Source: Kamptonema formosum PCC 10802 (GTDB lineage Bacteria; Cyanobacteriota; Cyanobacteriia; Cyanobacteriales; Oscillatoriaceae). From it: 36,377 nucleotides of DNA. Both the position numbers and the translations under genes were made by a program. Position 1 is the first letter of the stretch. Each line of letters begins with the position of its first letter. Of this stretch, positions 9,201 to 15,920 are shown piece by piece. The stretch lies in the NCBI RefSeq assembly GCF_000332335.1, contig NZ_KB235948.1, forward strand, positions 5,879,692 through 5,916,068. The letters run 5' to 3'. The notes under the pieces are model-generated. The model had not been told where the DNA came from and did no database searches. It saw only the letters and a list, made by a program, of their open reading frames with translations.

Positions 9201-9718
9201 GCAACGCCCTGTTAGCACCCTTCATAGGACACAAGGGTTATGTCCTCTCAGTCGCATTCAGTCCGGATGGCCAAACGATTGTCAGCGGCGGAACGGACGG
9301 GACTGTGCGGCTGTGGGATCTTGCCGGCAAAGCTCTGGGCGCACCCTTCCAAAGGCACGAGCGTCCTGTCAGCTCAGTCGCATTCAGTCGGAATGGCCAA
9401 ACCATTGTCAGCGGCGGATTGGACGGGACTGTGCGGCTGTGGGATCTTGCCGGCAACCCCCTGTTAGCACTCTTCCAAGGGCACGAGAATTATGTTTTCT
9501 CAGTGGCATTCAGTCCGGATGGCCAAATCATTGTCAGCGGCGGATGGGACGGGACTGTGCGGTTGTGGCGGGGGAATTGGGAAGCGTGGCTGCAGGTAGC
9601 GTGCGACCGGCTGCGCTACCATCCGGTTTTCCGAGATCCTCAGACTGACGTGGAGCGGCAAGCTTGCGAGACTTGCCGCAAGTATGTCTGGGAGAGGGGC
9701 ACTGGGCATGGGGCATAG
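6203..9718 (+). CDS. caspase-like peptidase (C14) - STAND NTPase - WD40 repeat protein
   Basis: This is a three-part sensor/protease of 1171 aa. The caspase-like domain (about 5-270) has catalytic His108 in YFAGHGH and Cys161 in LDCCYSG. The STAND NTPase (about 275-660) has Walker A GASGSGKSS at 321-329 and Walker B LLVVDQFEE around Asp386, then a winged-helix-like stretch and a helical region. Eight 42-residue WD40 repeats (from residue 797) are followed by a Cys-containing tail (ACETCRKYVW) that I recall from cyanobacterial STAND-WD40 proteins. In such proteins ligand binding by WD40 is thought to trigger oligomerisation and protease activation; the trigger and substrate here are unknown. 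An in-frame repeat insertion lies at about 7447-7486. ATG 6218 (MTRQALVVGIN) is an alternative start. It is divergent from a likely partner operon. Confidence 0.95.
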   Translation: MDLALMTRQALVVGINLYPQLGDTPAQPHKNLEKAASDAEAVAKLLLDYSTFQVTRLPELPLSDDNKSQVAPKRSVTLQELETAIENIFQPKGNNPPPHTALLYFAGHGHRGKVRNDTEGFLLTSEATPRREDLGRFSLKRLRQILQDSPVRQQIIILDCCYSGKLFNFREDDLGQKARCFIAASQPYQVAYEQSGGNRDAGSHYPPEHGGGGPRHSLLTGALLKGLNPEGKPRNCVTSYSLVDFIRQELKGTLQVPVCASPESEITLTATNPVLADICPYKGLQYFDESDRDAEFFKGRSALTGELIEKVKSSNFLAVLGASGSGKSSVVRAGLLHKLKQGALPESQGWKYAVMTPGEHPLESLKKALASLIPQQQGVRVLLVVDQFEEVFTLCEDDTKRQQFFECLMAAVNPTGEACGAESLDASPLQGLDVCAILVMRSDFLGKCTEREYAGLAKQIQEHQVIVRPMTEAELREAIEEPAQQVGLEIQPELVQRMIADVKDLLGSLPLLQYALMLLWEGRTEHLNRLTEGAYTRLGGVSGTLQNRAEEVYQSLSEEEKQAAELIFVQLTHLGEGAEDTRRRVPLADLASAKFSRDLVERVVQKLADKKLVVTSRESTAASVPVVEVAHEALIRHWQLLQQWLNEKREMEHRRRQIESEAKIWEENGRQRKYLLLGYRLDNAAVFLKSYSQELSVTARELIEESNSDKERDLRDKEEHSKNLKQAQALTDTKLREQAARILDLLPEKSVDALVLAIQTVGMNLDEYPGKRRGEVLPEVQSSLRVAVEAARERNLLKGHKGSVRSVAFSPDGKMIVSGGMDGTVRLWDRAGNPLGAPLKGHKDYVLSVAFSPDGETIVSGGSDGTVRLWDCAGNALLAPLTGHKGSVSSVAFSPDGQTIVSGGMDGTVRLWDSAGNPLLAPFTGHEGSVSSVAFSPDGQIIVSGGWDGTVRLWDCAGKALLAPLTGHKGYVLSVAFSPDSQTIVSGGTDGTVRLWDLAGNALLAPFIGHKGYVLSVAFSPDGQTIVSGGTDGTVRLWDLAGKALGAPFQRHERPVSSVAFSRNGQTIVSGGLDGTVRLWDLAGNPLLALFQGHENYVFSVAFSPDGQIIVSGGWDGTVRLWRGNWEAWLQVACDRLRYHPVFRDPQTDVERQACETCRKYVWERGTGHGA
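7447..7486. repeat. in-frame stem-loop repeat inside the STAND domain
   Basis: A perfect 9-bp inverted repeat GGGCGAAGC/GCTTCGCCC with a 22-base loop lies within the coding sequence and is followed by CCTACAGGG. It resembles dispersed cyanobacterial repeats of the GTAGGGGCGA type, for example near 26584. It encodes part of a low-complexity stretch (GEACGAESLDASPLQG) just before ILVMRSDFLGKC, where related proteins usually have a short loop. Confidence 0.55.
8591..9575 (+). repeat. eight tandem 126-bp WD40-coding repeats
   Basis: Eight units of exactly 126 bp encode WD40 repeats of the form GH-x(4)-V-x-SVAFSPDGQxIVSGG-x-DGTVRLWD. DNA identity is very high, including third codon positions in the conserved core. 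Differences cluster in a few codons: the residue before DGT reads M, S, M, W, T, T, L, W, and the four positions around the start of the GH motif also vary. The eighth unit ends early, after VRLWRGN. Confidence 0.95.
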
Positions 9719-9783
9719 GGCATGGGGCACGCTCGCACGCTCGCATGGGGCACTGGGCATAGGAGAATTTCGCTACAAGCTCG

Positions 9784-10020
9784 GAGCTCCATCGTTCGAG
9801 CTCCGAGCTCCATCGTTCGAGCTCTGAGGTCCATCGTCCGAGCTCCGAGCTCCATCGTCCGAGCTCCGAGCTCCATCGTCCGAGCTCCGAGCTCCATCGT
9901 TCGAGCTCGGAGCTCCATCGTTCGAGCTCGGAGCTCCATTGTTCGAGTTCTGAGCTCCATCGTTCGAGTTCCGAGCTCCATTGTCCGAGCTCAGAGCTCC
10001 ATCGTTCGAGTTCTGAGCTC
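9784..10020. repeat. 21-bp tandem array of GAGCTC-bounded units
   Basis: Just over eleven copies of a 21-bp unit, consensus GAGCTCCATCGTTCGAGCTC plus one variable base, occupy most of the gap after the caspase-STAND gene. The palindrome GAGCTC recurs at both ends of each unit, so the array can fold into many alternative hairpins. Open frames through it give only 7-residue repeats and are judged not to be genes. The flanks (9719-9783) are low-complexity GGGGCAC/GGGCAT strings. The 10021-10161 part holds a GCGCAGG-rich stretch with the hairpin GCAGGCGAGACGCCTGC and no gene. Confidence 0.92.
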
Positions 10021-10161
10021 GACCGGTATGTACGAACGCCGAATGTCTCGTCCCCACACCTATTTCTGGGGAGGAAAGGTTAACGCGCAGGGGGGCGCAG
10101 GAGGGCGCAGGCGAGACGCCTGCGCTACGTCGGGGGTTGTGGGGTGCCGGTGGGGTTTTCT

Positions 10162-10218
10162 CTTAGAAGTCCGCGAAGGCGGACTTCGTTTGTATAGCCG
10201 CGATTTCAATCGCCTGGG
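10162..10218 (+). repeat. double-hairpin palindromic unit (type 1)
   Basis: This copy is oriented opposite to those at 3904 and 4042: GAAGTCCGC-GAAG-GCGGACTTC, then TTTGTATAGCC, then GCGATTTCAATCGC. It lies in the gap before the DUF433 gene. Confidence 0.8.
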
Positions 10219-10334
10219 ATTTTAACTTCACAGCAATATCCCTGCGCTACGGGTGCCGGTGATCTTCGGGTGCCGGTGCGTTTTGGGTGCCGGTGGAAAG
10301 TGGGATGCCGGTTAGAATTTGAAGTAGATATTCT

Positions 10335-10697
10335 ATGGCGGTGGGGCTCTCAACTATGACACTGGCAGAATTAAAAACCCAACTCCTTGCCCTAACTCCT
10401 GCTGAAAAAGCTGAAGTAATCCAGACTTTAACGCAAACTTTAAGCACCGGCTCTAGTGGGATTACCAAGACTCCCGGCGTGTGCGGGGGTGACGCTTGCA
10501 TTGCCAATACTCGCCTTCCCGTTTGGCTATTTGTCAGTTTGCGCCGGCAAGGGGCGACGGATGCAGAAATTTTCCAGCTCTACCCTCACATTCATGCTGT
10601 TGACTTGGTAAATGTCTGGGCTTATGCGGAGGCAAATCAAGAAGAGATTGAAATGGCACTGCGAGAGGAAGAAGAAGCGATGGAGCGGGAAATCTAA
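10335..10697 (+). CDS. DUF433 domain protein, antitoxin-like
   Basis: This is a 120-aa protein. An N-terminal helical region (MTLAELKTQLLALTPAEKAEVIQ) is followed by a DUF433 helix-turn-helix-like domain: PGVCGGDACIANTRLPVWLFVSL, then GATDAEIFQLYPHIHAVDLVNVWAYAEAN and an acidic tail. DUF433 proteins commonly precede DUF5615 PIN-like toxin genes and act as antitoxin candidates. That partner is present here but broken (10701-10862). ATG 10356 at the MTLAELK position is an equally likely start, since it matches the usual N-terminus of this type; neither start has a strong ribosome site. Confidence 0.85.
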   Translation: MAVGLSTMTLAELKTQLLALTPAEKAEVIQTLTQTLSTGSSGITKTPGVCGGDACIANTRLPVWLFVSLRRQGATDAEIFQLYPHIHAVDLVNVWAYAEANQEEIEMALREEEEAMEREI

Positions 10698-10700
10698 TTT

Positions 10701-10862
10701 ATGGCCTGACTCTATGCAGATGAGCAGTTTCCTTTGCCGGTGGTGGCATTCCTCCGCGCAATGAGTCACGACGCACTCACTGTGCAAGAATCAGGAATAA
10801 CTGGATTTTCCGATCCAGAAGTGCGTATCCAGCAAATATTTATTCATCCCACTCTTCTCTAA
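10701..10862 (+). pseudogene. remnant of DUF5615 PIN-like toxin gene
   Basis: The frame starting at ATG 10701, three bases after the DUF433 stop, reads MA-stop-LYADEQFPLPVVAFLRAMSHD, then ALTVQESG, and diverges after DPEV before stopping at 10862. LYADEQFP, L.xxGHD and LTVQE are the usual opening of DUF5615 (Mut7-C/PIN-like) toxins, normally about 110-120 aa. The third codon is TGA; the usual start is MARLYADEQF, so a CGA-to-TGA change is the simplest explanation. The conserved C-terminal half is absent. The toxin is therefore dead by two independent lesions while the antitoxin gene stays intact. Confidence 0.75.
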
Positions 10863-11073
10863 GTTGCTGTTGAAAAGCAAGAGGTTCAACCCTCACCGGT
10901 AAGAAGCCAAATAGGTCTAAACGTTCAGAAGCAGGCTGGGTAATTTCTGGTGCCGGTGAGACGGGTTGCAGGACAACGACAATTTCAACTAATCCAGGCT
11001 GGAGGTTATCGGGAAGGGGAATTTCTATTTTGCTGTCCCTGCTGACAGAGACAACTGTCCGAAATGTTTCCAT
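10840..11073 (-). CDS. small antitoxin-like protein (orphan)
   Basis: This 77-aa protein begins METFRTVVSVSRDSKIEIPLPDNL, has a hydrophobic strand (LVEIVVVLQP) and ends with LDLFGFLPVRVEPLAFQQQLREEWDE. The layout, a DNA-binding-like N-terminal strand region with an acidic C-terminal helix, is typical of small cyanobacterial antitoxin-like proteins that precede PIN toxins. I cannot assign a Pfam family. No toxin gene follows on the minus strand: its 3' end overlaps the tail of the DUF5615 remnant on the other strand. The start ATG at 11073 has no clear ribosome site. Confidence 0.6.
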   Translation of the reverse strand: METFRTVVSVSRDSKIEIPLPDNLQPGLVEIVVVLQPVSPAPEITQPASERLDLFGFLPVRVEPLAFQQQLREEWDE

Positions 11074-11205
11074 AGCTTTTAAACCAGCGCTGTGCGGTAA
11101 ATATTTATAGCTTTATCTATTGTAACAGCCGGCAATTCCTCACTGTTAGGCGCAGGGGAAATGCCGGCACTCCGGGTGCGGGTGGGGATGCCTGTGAGGT
11201 TTCCT

Positions 11206-11259
11206 CTTAAGTCCGCGTAGGCGGACTTTGTTTGTATAGCCGTGATTTCAATCGCCAGG
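11206..11259 (+). repeat. double-hairpin palindromic unit (type 1)
   Basis: This copy reads CTTAAGTCCGC-GTAG-GCGGACTTTG, then TTTGTATAGCC, then GTGATTTCAATCGCC. Stem 1 has one mismatch (GTGAT for GCGAT). The surrounding 11074-11383 gap has only GGGTGCCGGTG-type low-complexity strings and no gene. Confidence 0.8.
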
Positions 11260-11383
11260 AACTCCCGCAATCGCCGAGAAAACTTCCCATATAATCACCG
11301 GCAATTCCTCACTGTTAGGCGCAGGCGAGACACCGGCACTCCGGGTGCCGGTGCAGGCGTCTCCCCTGCGCTACGGATACCGT

Positions 11384-12274
11384 CTACTTCACTTGCGCCG
11401 CAGCTCGCTGAATTACATAACGCGCCACAGTTTGAGTGCCGGTGTGCTGGTAGTAGTTGGTTGACATGTCGAGGAAAGCCGCAACATAATCCAACTTGTC
11501 ATCAGCAATATCCACAAACCCTTGCAGTTTGGCAATAATGCCTTCTGGCTTCAATCCCCGCGAATTTACCAAACCGCCCATCCAGCCTTGCGTTGCCTTA
11601 AAGCTGTTTCCAATAAAGTCGATTTGGCCCTGGATATTGTCGCCTGGAATTTGGCTGCTAATTTGCTGGTAGACCGCATTGTCTTGCAAGTTAGCCGGCT
11701 TCAGCCCAGCAATCGTTGAGCTGGCAACCCTGATGAAGTCGGGACCGAGGGGCAAAAGCCCGTCGAAACAGACGAGCGCCGCCATTCGCATCAGCGCCTC
11801 GTTGTGGTATTTAGACAGCCCCTTGACAAATTCCGGAATATTATAAACTGCGGTTTTGTTCAGGGCGCTGAAAGCAATTAATTCTCCCACGATTTTCAGG
11901 GCCAAATCAATCGATTGCAGCGTGTCCGGTTTGGGAGTCAGCTTGTTTAAAAACCCCAAAAACGATATTTTCTCACTCACTTTGTTCGCCATCGCCGCTG
12001 CGCCCAGGGCGGTATCGGCATTATCAATCGTTTGATAAACCCACATGGCTTTCTGGTATCCCTCAGCCTCATTGCTGTAAAGCCACACGGCGCGCTCGCT
12101 AATTCGCTGAATCCTATCCGCTTTCGTTTCCCCAGTCAGTTGCCGAACCGTATTTTCAAAGCCCACTAAATTGTTCCACTCACCCGGCACCACAAAATCC
12201 AGCGCCTGCAAGACAGAAACTGTCACCCCGCCAGCCGGCAGCTCGTTCACATGCTGAACTATTGATTTGGTCAT
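11384..12274 (-). CDS. conserved hypothetical protein, 296 aa
   Basis: I do not recognise a family. The protein is largely helical, begins MTKSIVQHVNELPAGGVTV, and has a moderately hydrophobic middle (SIDLALKIVGELIAFSALNK) that is not a clear membrane helix. There is no signal peptide and no visible catalytic motif; the single Cys is in AALVCFDG. It starts at ATG 12274 with GAGGAA six bases upstream, a good ribosome site. It stands alone between the antitoxin-like gene and the rubrerythrin gene, separated from the latter by a 300-bp MITE-like composite, so it is probably its own transcription unit. Confidence 0.8.
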   Translation of the reverse strand: MTKSIVQHVNELPAGGVTVSVLQALDFVVPGEWNNLVGFENTVRQLTGETKADRIQRISERAVWLYSNEAEGYQKAMWVYQTIDNADTALGAAAMANKVSEKISFLGFLNKLTPKPDTLQSIDLALKIVGELIAFSALNKTAVYNIPEFVKGLSKYHNEALMRMAALVCFDGLLPLGPDFIRVASSTIAGLKPANLQDNAVYQQISSQIPGDNIQGQIDFIGNSFKATQGWMGGLVNSRGLKPEGIIAKLQGFVDIADDKLDYVAAFLDMSTNYYQHTGTQTVARYVIQRAAAQVK

Positions 12275-12589
12275 TACAGGTTCCTCGAACTTGTTTGAGC
12301 ACTCTTATATAGGAGTGGGGTGCGTTCCGCATTGAAAGGACTCCGTGGAAGTGGAGTGTTTCCCTGAAGCGGAAGGCACCCTACAGAGACTTGTTTGAAC
12401 ACTCTTATATTGTAGCGTTTTTTACAGGCGCTGACAAGAGAGAGGAACTTCTTTAGAATAGTTTAATCTTTCCGCAGCTAGCTGGCGCTCGATATTGCCG
12501 GTGCGAGGAGTGGGGTGCGTTCCGACGCGGTGAAAGTGGGGTGGGTTTCCCGGAGAGGAGAACCCCCCCCACAAGAGCGGGATATGATA

Positions 12590-12889
12590 TATAGCAGCTC
12601 TCAGTTGGATGAAGTGCGCCCCAGAACCCCGAAAGAGGGCGGGTACAGAGACTATTGGTGTCAACTTAAGCTCCTGGCGATTGAAATCGCGGCTATACAA
12701 ACCAAGTCCGCCTACGCGGACTTAAGAGAATAGCTAGAATCTTAAAACCCTTGCCTTGCGGGTTTTGTCTGTATAGCTGCGGTTTCAACCGCCGGGAGAC
12801 TACGGGACATAGCTTAAGTTGACACTAATGGTAGAGAAACCCGCCCCTACGAAACCGGGGTTCTCCGCACCACTATGAGAAACGCTATA
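12590..12889. mobile_element. composite MITE-like element, TATAGC termini, with second element inside
   Basis: It begins TATAGCAGCTCTCAGTT and ends ATGAGAAACGCTATA, matching the ends of the element at 33340-33673 and, less exactly, 2542-2638 and 16512-16614. The centre is replaced or occupied by the 168-bp element at 12658-12825. The arms carry the inverted pair GGGCGGGTACAGAGA/GAGAAACCCGCCCC. It has no coding capacity. Confidence 0.65.
12658..12825. mobile_element. 168-bp MITE-like element with GTGTCAACTTAAGCT ends
   Basis: Perfect 15-bp terminal inverted repeats (GTGTCAACTTAAGCT and its complement) enclose one type 1 double-hairpin unit (12673-12726) and one type 2 unit (12741-12797) in opposite orientation. 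A 167-bp copy in inverted orientation lies at 33434-33600. Both have TAATG next to one end, so the terminal repeat may extend further imperfectly. Confidence 0.8.
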
Positions 12890-12895
12890 ATAAAA

Positions 12896-13633
12896 TTATG
12901 CCGCCGCCTTTTCTGGCATGGGCTCGAACGTTTTCTTAGTCGCGCCGCAAATTGGGCAAACCCAATTGTCCGGAATCGCTTCAAAAGGAGTCCCCGGCGC
13001 AATTCCGGAATCGGGATCGCCCTCCGCCGGATCGTAAATCATGCTGCACTTCTTGCAAATCCAGCGACTTGTCGCTAAATTCTTGCTAGCAGCGCGCGGT
13101 GCCGGCGTCTCTCCCTGCAACTCTTGCAGCGCTTCCGTATAGCGCTCGGCGTGGAATTGCTCCACATGTTTCAGCAAGCCAAAACGCTGAGCCGCTTGAC
13201 GGAATATCTGCGCGTGATCGGCAGATTCTTTCGCTTGCGCTTCAAATTCCGCTACCGCCGCACCGTCTCTGTCGCGCACCGCATCCGCCGCAAAGTTCGG
13301 ATACATCGTAGTGTATTCATACGTCTCGCCCTCAATCGCTAAAGAGAGACACCGAGCCGCAATTTCCTGCTTTTGGGCGTCAGTCAGCGCCGCCGGATTT
13401 GCCACCACCAGTTCCGGATGCAGCAGGGAAAAGTGAGCGAAAGCGTGTTCCGTCTCTTGCGCAGCCGTTTCTTTGAACAGTTTGGACAGGTCCTTAAAGC
13501 CTAGCTTGCTAACGACCTCGGCAAAATACAGGTACTTCCGATTCGCCATCGATTCGCCGGCAAAGGCGGCGTCCAGGTTTTTCACGGTGTTGGAGTTTGA
13601 CAGATCCATCGAGTTGGATGCGTCTTGACTCAT
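12896..13633 (-). CDS. rubrerythrin
   Basis: This 245-aa non-haem iron protein reduces hydrogen peroxide in the cytoplasm using electrons passed through its own rubredoxin centre. A ferritin-like diiron domain covers about residues 15-180, with Glu/His ligands in [42 protein letters not shown] and [15 protein letters not shown]-terminal rubredoxin domain follows, with two CxxC pairs (CKKC and CPICG). The length suits a classical two-domain rubrerythrin, with a slightly longer polar N-terminus. The start ATG has AGAGGAA five bases upstream. It lies on the same strand as the aldo/keto reductase but is separated from it by a hairpin, so is probably transcribed alone. Confidence 0.95.
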   Translation of the reverse strand: MSQDASNSMDLSNSNTVKNLDAAFAGESMANRKYLYFAEVVSKLGFKDLSKLFKETAAQETEHAFAHFSLLHPELVVANPAALTDAQKQEIAARCLSLAIEGETYEYTTMYPNFAADAVRDRDGAAVAEFEAQAKESADHAQIFRQAAQRFGLLKHVEQFHAERYTEALQELQGETPAPRAASKNLATSRWICKKCSMIYDPAEGDPDSGIAPGTPFEAIPDNWVCPICGATKKTFEPMPEKAAA

Positions 13634-13705
13634 GAGTGTTCCTCTCTAGGTTGGTTTTCTTAAGTTAAGTAGACTGACACAATCAAGCATAACACGGGAC
13701 TGATC

Positions 13706-13738
13706 AGAAACCGGGTTTCTTTAAGAAACTCGGTTTTT
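13706..13738 (-). terminator. palindrome of the GAAACCGGGTTTC family, possible terminator
   Basis: AGAAACCGGGTTTCTT facing AAGAAACTCGGTTTTT lies about 45 bases beyond the 3' end of the aldo/keto reductase gene. Read on the minus strand it is a near-perfect hairpin. Similar palindromes sit at the 3' ends of several other genes in the window. Confidence 0.45.
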
Positions 13739-13782
13739 TAATATTTGCCGCAGCCAGGGAACGAGGAAAGCGAGCAACCCTC

Positions 13783-14760
13783 TTAACTCCAGGATCTAAA
13801 AAACGTGCTATCCCGCCAAGCGACAGCAGTGCGCTGCTCGATAGCAGCCATTTCCGCCGGCGTCAGCGGCTTAAAAGCTTGCGCCACCCTGACGTTAGAC
13901 TCCAGCTGTTCCGGGTTTTCCGCCGCAATCACGCAGCAGTGCACCCCCGGAACCGAAAGGGTGTACCCCATCGCCTGGTGCATCCCATCCAGCACGCCAT
14001 TTTTGAATAAGCGCCCATAAGCCGGCACTTTCATCGCAATCACGCCGACATTTTGCTGGCGCGCCACCGGCATCACCCCCGGAATAAACGGGCGCGGGTG
14101 GTGTTGGTCCGCCGCGCTGACGCAAATCAGTGTTGTGTCGAAAGTGTACCGGCGCAACCCTTCTGCAATAATATCAGGTTCCCGGTGCCCCGTAATGCCG
14201 GCAAAGCGAATCAGCTTCTGCTGCTTCGCCTCCTCCACCGCTTGAATCGCGCCGGTTTTGCTAAAAATATCATCCAATTCCGAGTCGTAGGAAACGTGGT
14301 GCAGCTGCCACAAATCCAGGTAATCTGTTTTCAAACGCTTCAGGGTTCGCTCCAAATGCCGCCACGCCCCATCCCTGTCTCGCGCGTGAGTTTTGCTCGC
14401 CAGAAAAATCTGCCCCCGGTATGCCGGCAGCACTTTTCCCAAATGCTGTTCGCTCGATCCGTACTCAGCTGCAGTGTCGAAATACCGAATCCCCAGCTGC
14501 AGCGCCTTTTCAATAATCGCCACAGAGGCAGATTCTTGTCCCTCCTTAGACAGAGGAGTTTGACCGGCACCCCCCAGCCCAAAAACCGGCACCGACACGC
14601 CGGTTTTGCCCAGCACTCGTTCTGGCATCGTCTTTGGAATAGAAGCGAGTAGCGCATCGCTGCCGGTGTGCTTTCCCGCCAGCGCCGCACATCCCACAAC
14701 TGAACCGGCTGCTACAGCGCCGGTGAGCAGAAATTTCCGCCGCGTCGTTTTGCCTCTCAT
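13783..14760 (-). CDS. aldo/keto reductase with Tat-type leader
   Basis: This NAD(P)H-dependent oxidoreductase of the aldo/keto reductase fold is 325 aa from the chosen start. The N-terminus MRGKTTRRKFLLTGA has a twin-arginine motif and a hydrophobic stretch followed by SVVGC, which also fits a lipobox. Export by Tat and lipid anchoring are therefore possible, unusual for this mostly cytoplasmic family. The tetrad is visible: Asp and Tyr in YFDTAAEYGSS, Lys in LASKTH, His in WQLHHV. The substrate is unknown. The frame is open to 14808 (MCAILRG), but that start would bury the Tat motif 16 residues in, so 14760 is preferred. No partner gene is obvious. Confidence 0.9.
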   Translation of the reverse strand: MRGKTTRRKFLLTGAVAAGSVVGCAALAGKHTGSDALLASIPKTMPERVLGKTGVSVPVFGLGGAGQTPLSKEGQESASVAIIEKALQLGIRYFDTAAEYGSSEQHLGKVLPAYRGQIFLASKTHARDRDGAWRHLERTLKRLKTDYLDLWQLHHVSYDSELDDIFSKTGAIQAVEEAKQQKLIRFAGITGHREPDIIAEGLRRYTFDTTLICVSAADQHHPRPFIPGVMPVARQQNVGVIAMKVPAYGRLFKNGVLDGMHQAMGYTLSVPGVHCCVIAAENPEQLESNVRVAQAFKPLTPAEMAAIEQRTAVAWRDSTFFRSWS

Positions 14761-14876
14761 ATTCACAGGCACCGCAAATAACGCTATGCCTCTTAATATA
14801 GCACACAACTTGAATCATTGGCATCCACTCAAATAAAATCTTTATCTTTGCAGTCAGGGCTTTAGTCCTCCCTTCC

Positions 14877-14911
14877 AGAAACCGGGTAACTTCGGCGAAA
14901 CCCCGGTTTCT
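14877..14911 (-). terminator. palindrome of the GAAACCGGGTTTC family at SMP-30 gene end
   Basis: AGAAACCGGGTAACTTC pairs with GAAACCCCGGTTTCT imperfectly. It overlaps the stop of the minus-strand SMP-30-like gene by two bases, a position that fits transcription termination. Confidence 0.4.
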
Positions 14912-15896
14912 AAAGCCGAGTCGCACTCCCCCACGCACTCTCACCCGCCCCTGCCCGCACCCCCGCCACCTTCAAGCGGATGCGGTAGACGCTCTTATTC
15001 GCCGTAATGTAGAGCGTTTTGCCGTCGCCATCTCCCCAAGCCAGATTTGTGGTAGTTTCTGGCACTGCAATCTTGCCCAGCAAATTTCCTTCCGGCGAGA
15101 AAACCCAAACACCCCCCGCGCCGGTGCTGTAAACATTTCCCCGCACATCCACCTTCATCCCATCTGGCACACCGGCTTTACTGGAATCTTTCAGTTCCGC
15201 AAAAATGCGCCCGTTTGCCAAAGTTCCGTCCGCACTCACATCGAAAACGCGAATGTGACCCTTTTCCGAATCATTGACATAGAGTTTCTTCTCATCCGGA
15301 GAAAAAGCCAGTCCATTCGGGCGGGCAAAGTCCTTCACAAGCAGAGTCAGCGTTCCATCCGGTGCCAGCCGGTAGACCCCATAAACCCCCAACTCTTCCT
15401 GGTCTTTCTTGATGCCGTAGGGAGGGTCTGTAAAATAGATACTCCCCTCTGATTTTACCACAATATCGTTCGGACTATTCAGCCGCTTTCCCTCGTAGCG
15501 CTCAGCGAGCGTCACAATTTTGCCGTCCTTTTCCGTGCGCGACACGCGCCGGTTCTTGTGCTCAGCCGTAATCAAGCGCCCCGCAGCATCAAGCGTGTTG
15601 CCATTGGCATTTCCAGAAGGCCGGCGAAACACCTCAGTTTTGGCACCGGGCGTCCATTTATAGATAGTATCGGCGGGAATATCGCTAAACAGCAAGAAGC
15701 CGTCCGGGTGCCACACCGGCCCCTCTGTAAACTCGAAGCCAGAAGCCACAAGGTCTACCGCAGCGCCCTCCTCTTTAATCCCTTGCATTCGGCTGCTGTC
15801 GTCCGCCTCAATCGCCCCTATTACCAGTATAGCAAAAAGCCGGGTGCCGGCGGCAACCGTCAAAGCAATCTTTTTCCTCTTCACCGCACCGATCAT
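14910..15896 (-). CDS. SMP-30/gluconolactonase/LRE family protein
   Basis: This 328-aa six-bladed beta-propeller protein is related to sugar lactonases. Seen features are FEFTEGPVWHPDGFLLFSDI (first-blade metal Glu), then NGNTLDAAGRLITAEH, LNSPNDIVVKSEGSIYFTDPPYG (metal Asn), RPNGLAFSPDEKKLYVNDS (metal Asp) and a VPDGMKVDVRGNVY blade. An N-terminal hydrophobic segment (LFAILVIGAI) after a basic start suggests export or anchoring. The open frame extends to 16013, but its extra 39 residues translate a heptamer repeat array. ATG 15896 (MIGAVKRKK) has AGGGGA upstream and is chosen. The substrate is unknown. Confidence 0.9.
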   Translation of the reverse strand: MIGAVKRKKIALTVAAGTRLFAILVIGAIEADDSSRMQGIKEEGAAVDLVASGFEFTEGPVWHPDGFLLFSDIPADTIYKWTPGAKTEVFRRPSGNANGNTLDAAGRLITAEHKNRRVSRTEKDGKIVTLAERYEGKRLNSPNDIVVKSEGSIYFTDPPYGIKKDQEELGVYGVYRLAPDGTLTLLVKDFARPNGLAFSPDEKKLYVNDSEKGHIRVFDVSADGTLANGRIFAELKDSSKAGVPDGMKVDVRGNVYSTGAGGVWVFSPEGNLLGKIAVPETTTNLAWGDGDGKTLYITANKSVYRIRLKVAGVRAGAGESAWGSATRL

Positions 15897-15920
15897 CTGC
15901 AATCCCCTGTGCTTCACAGT

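Noticed and set aside
9722-10225. Open frames on both strands through the 21-bp array
   Set aside because: The proteins are pure 7-residue repeats produced by the DNA repeat, without a ribosome site or domain.
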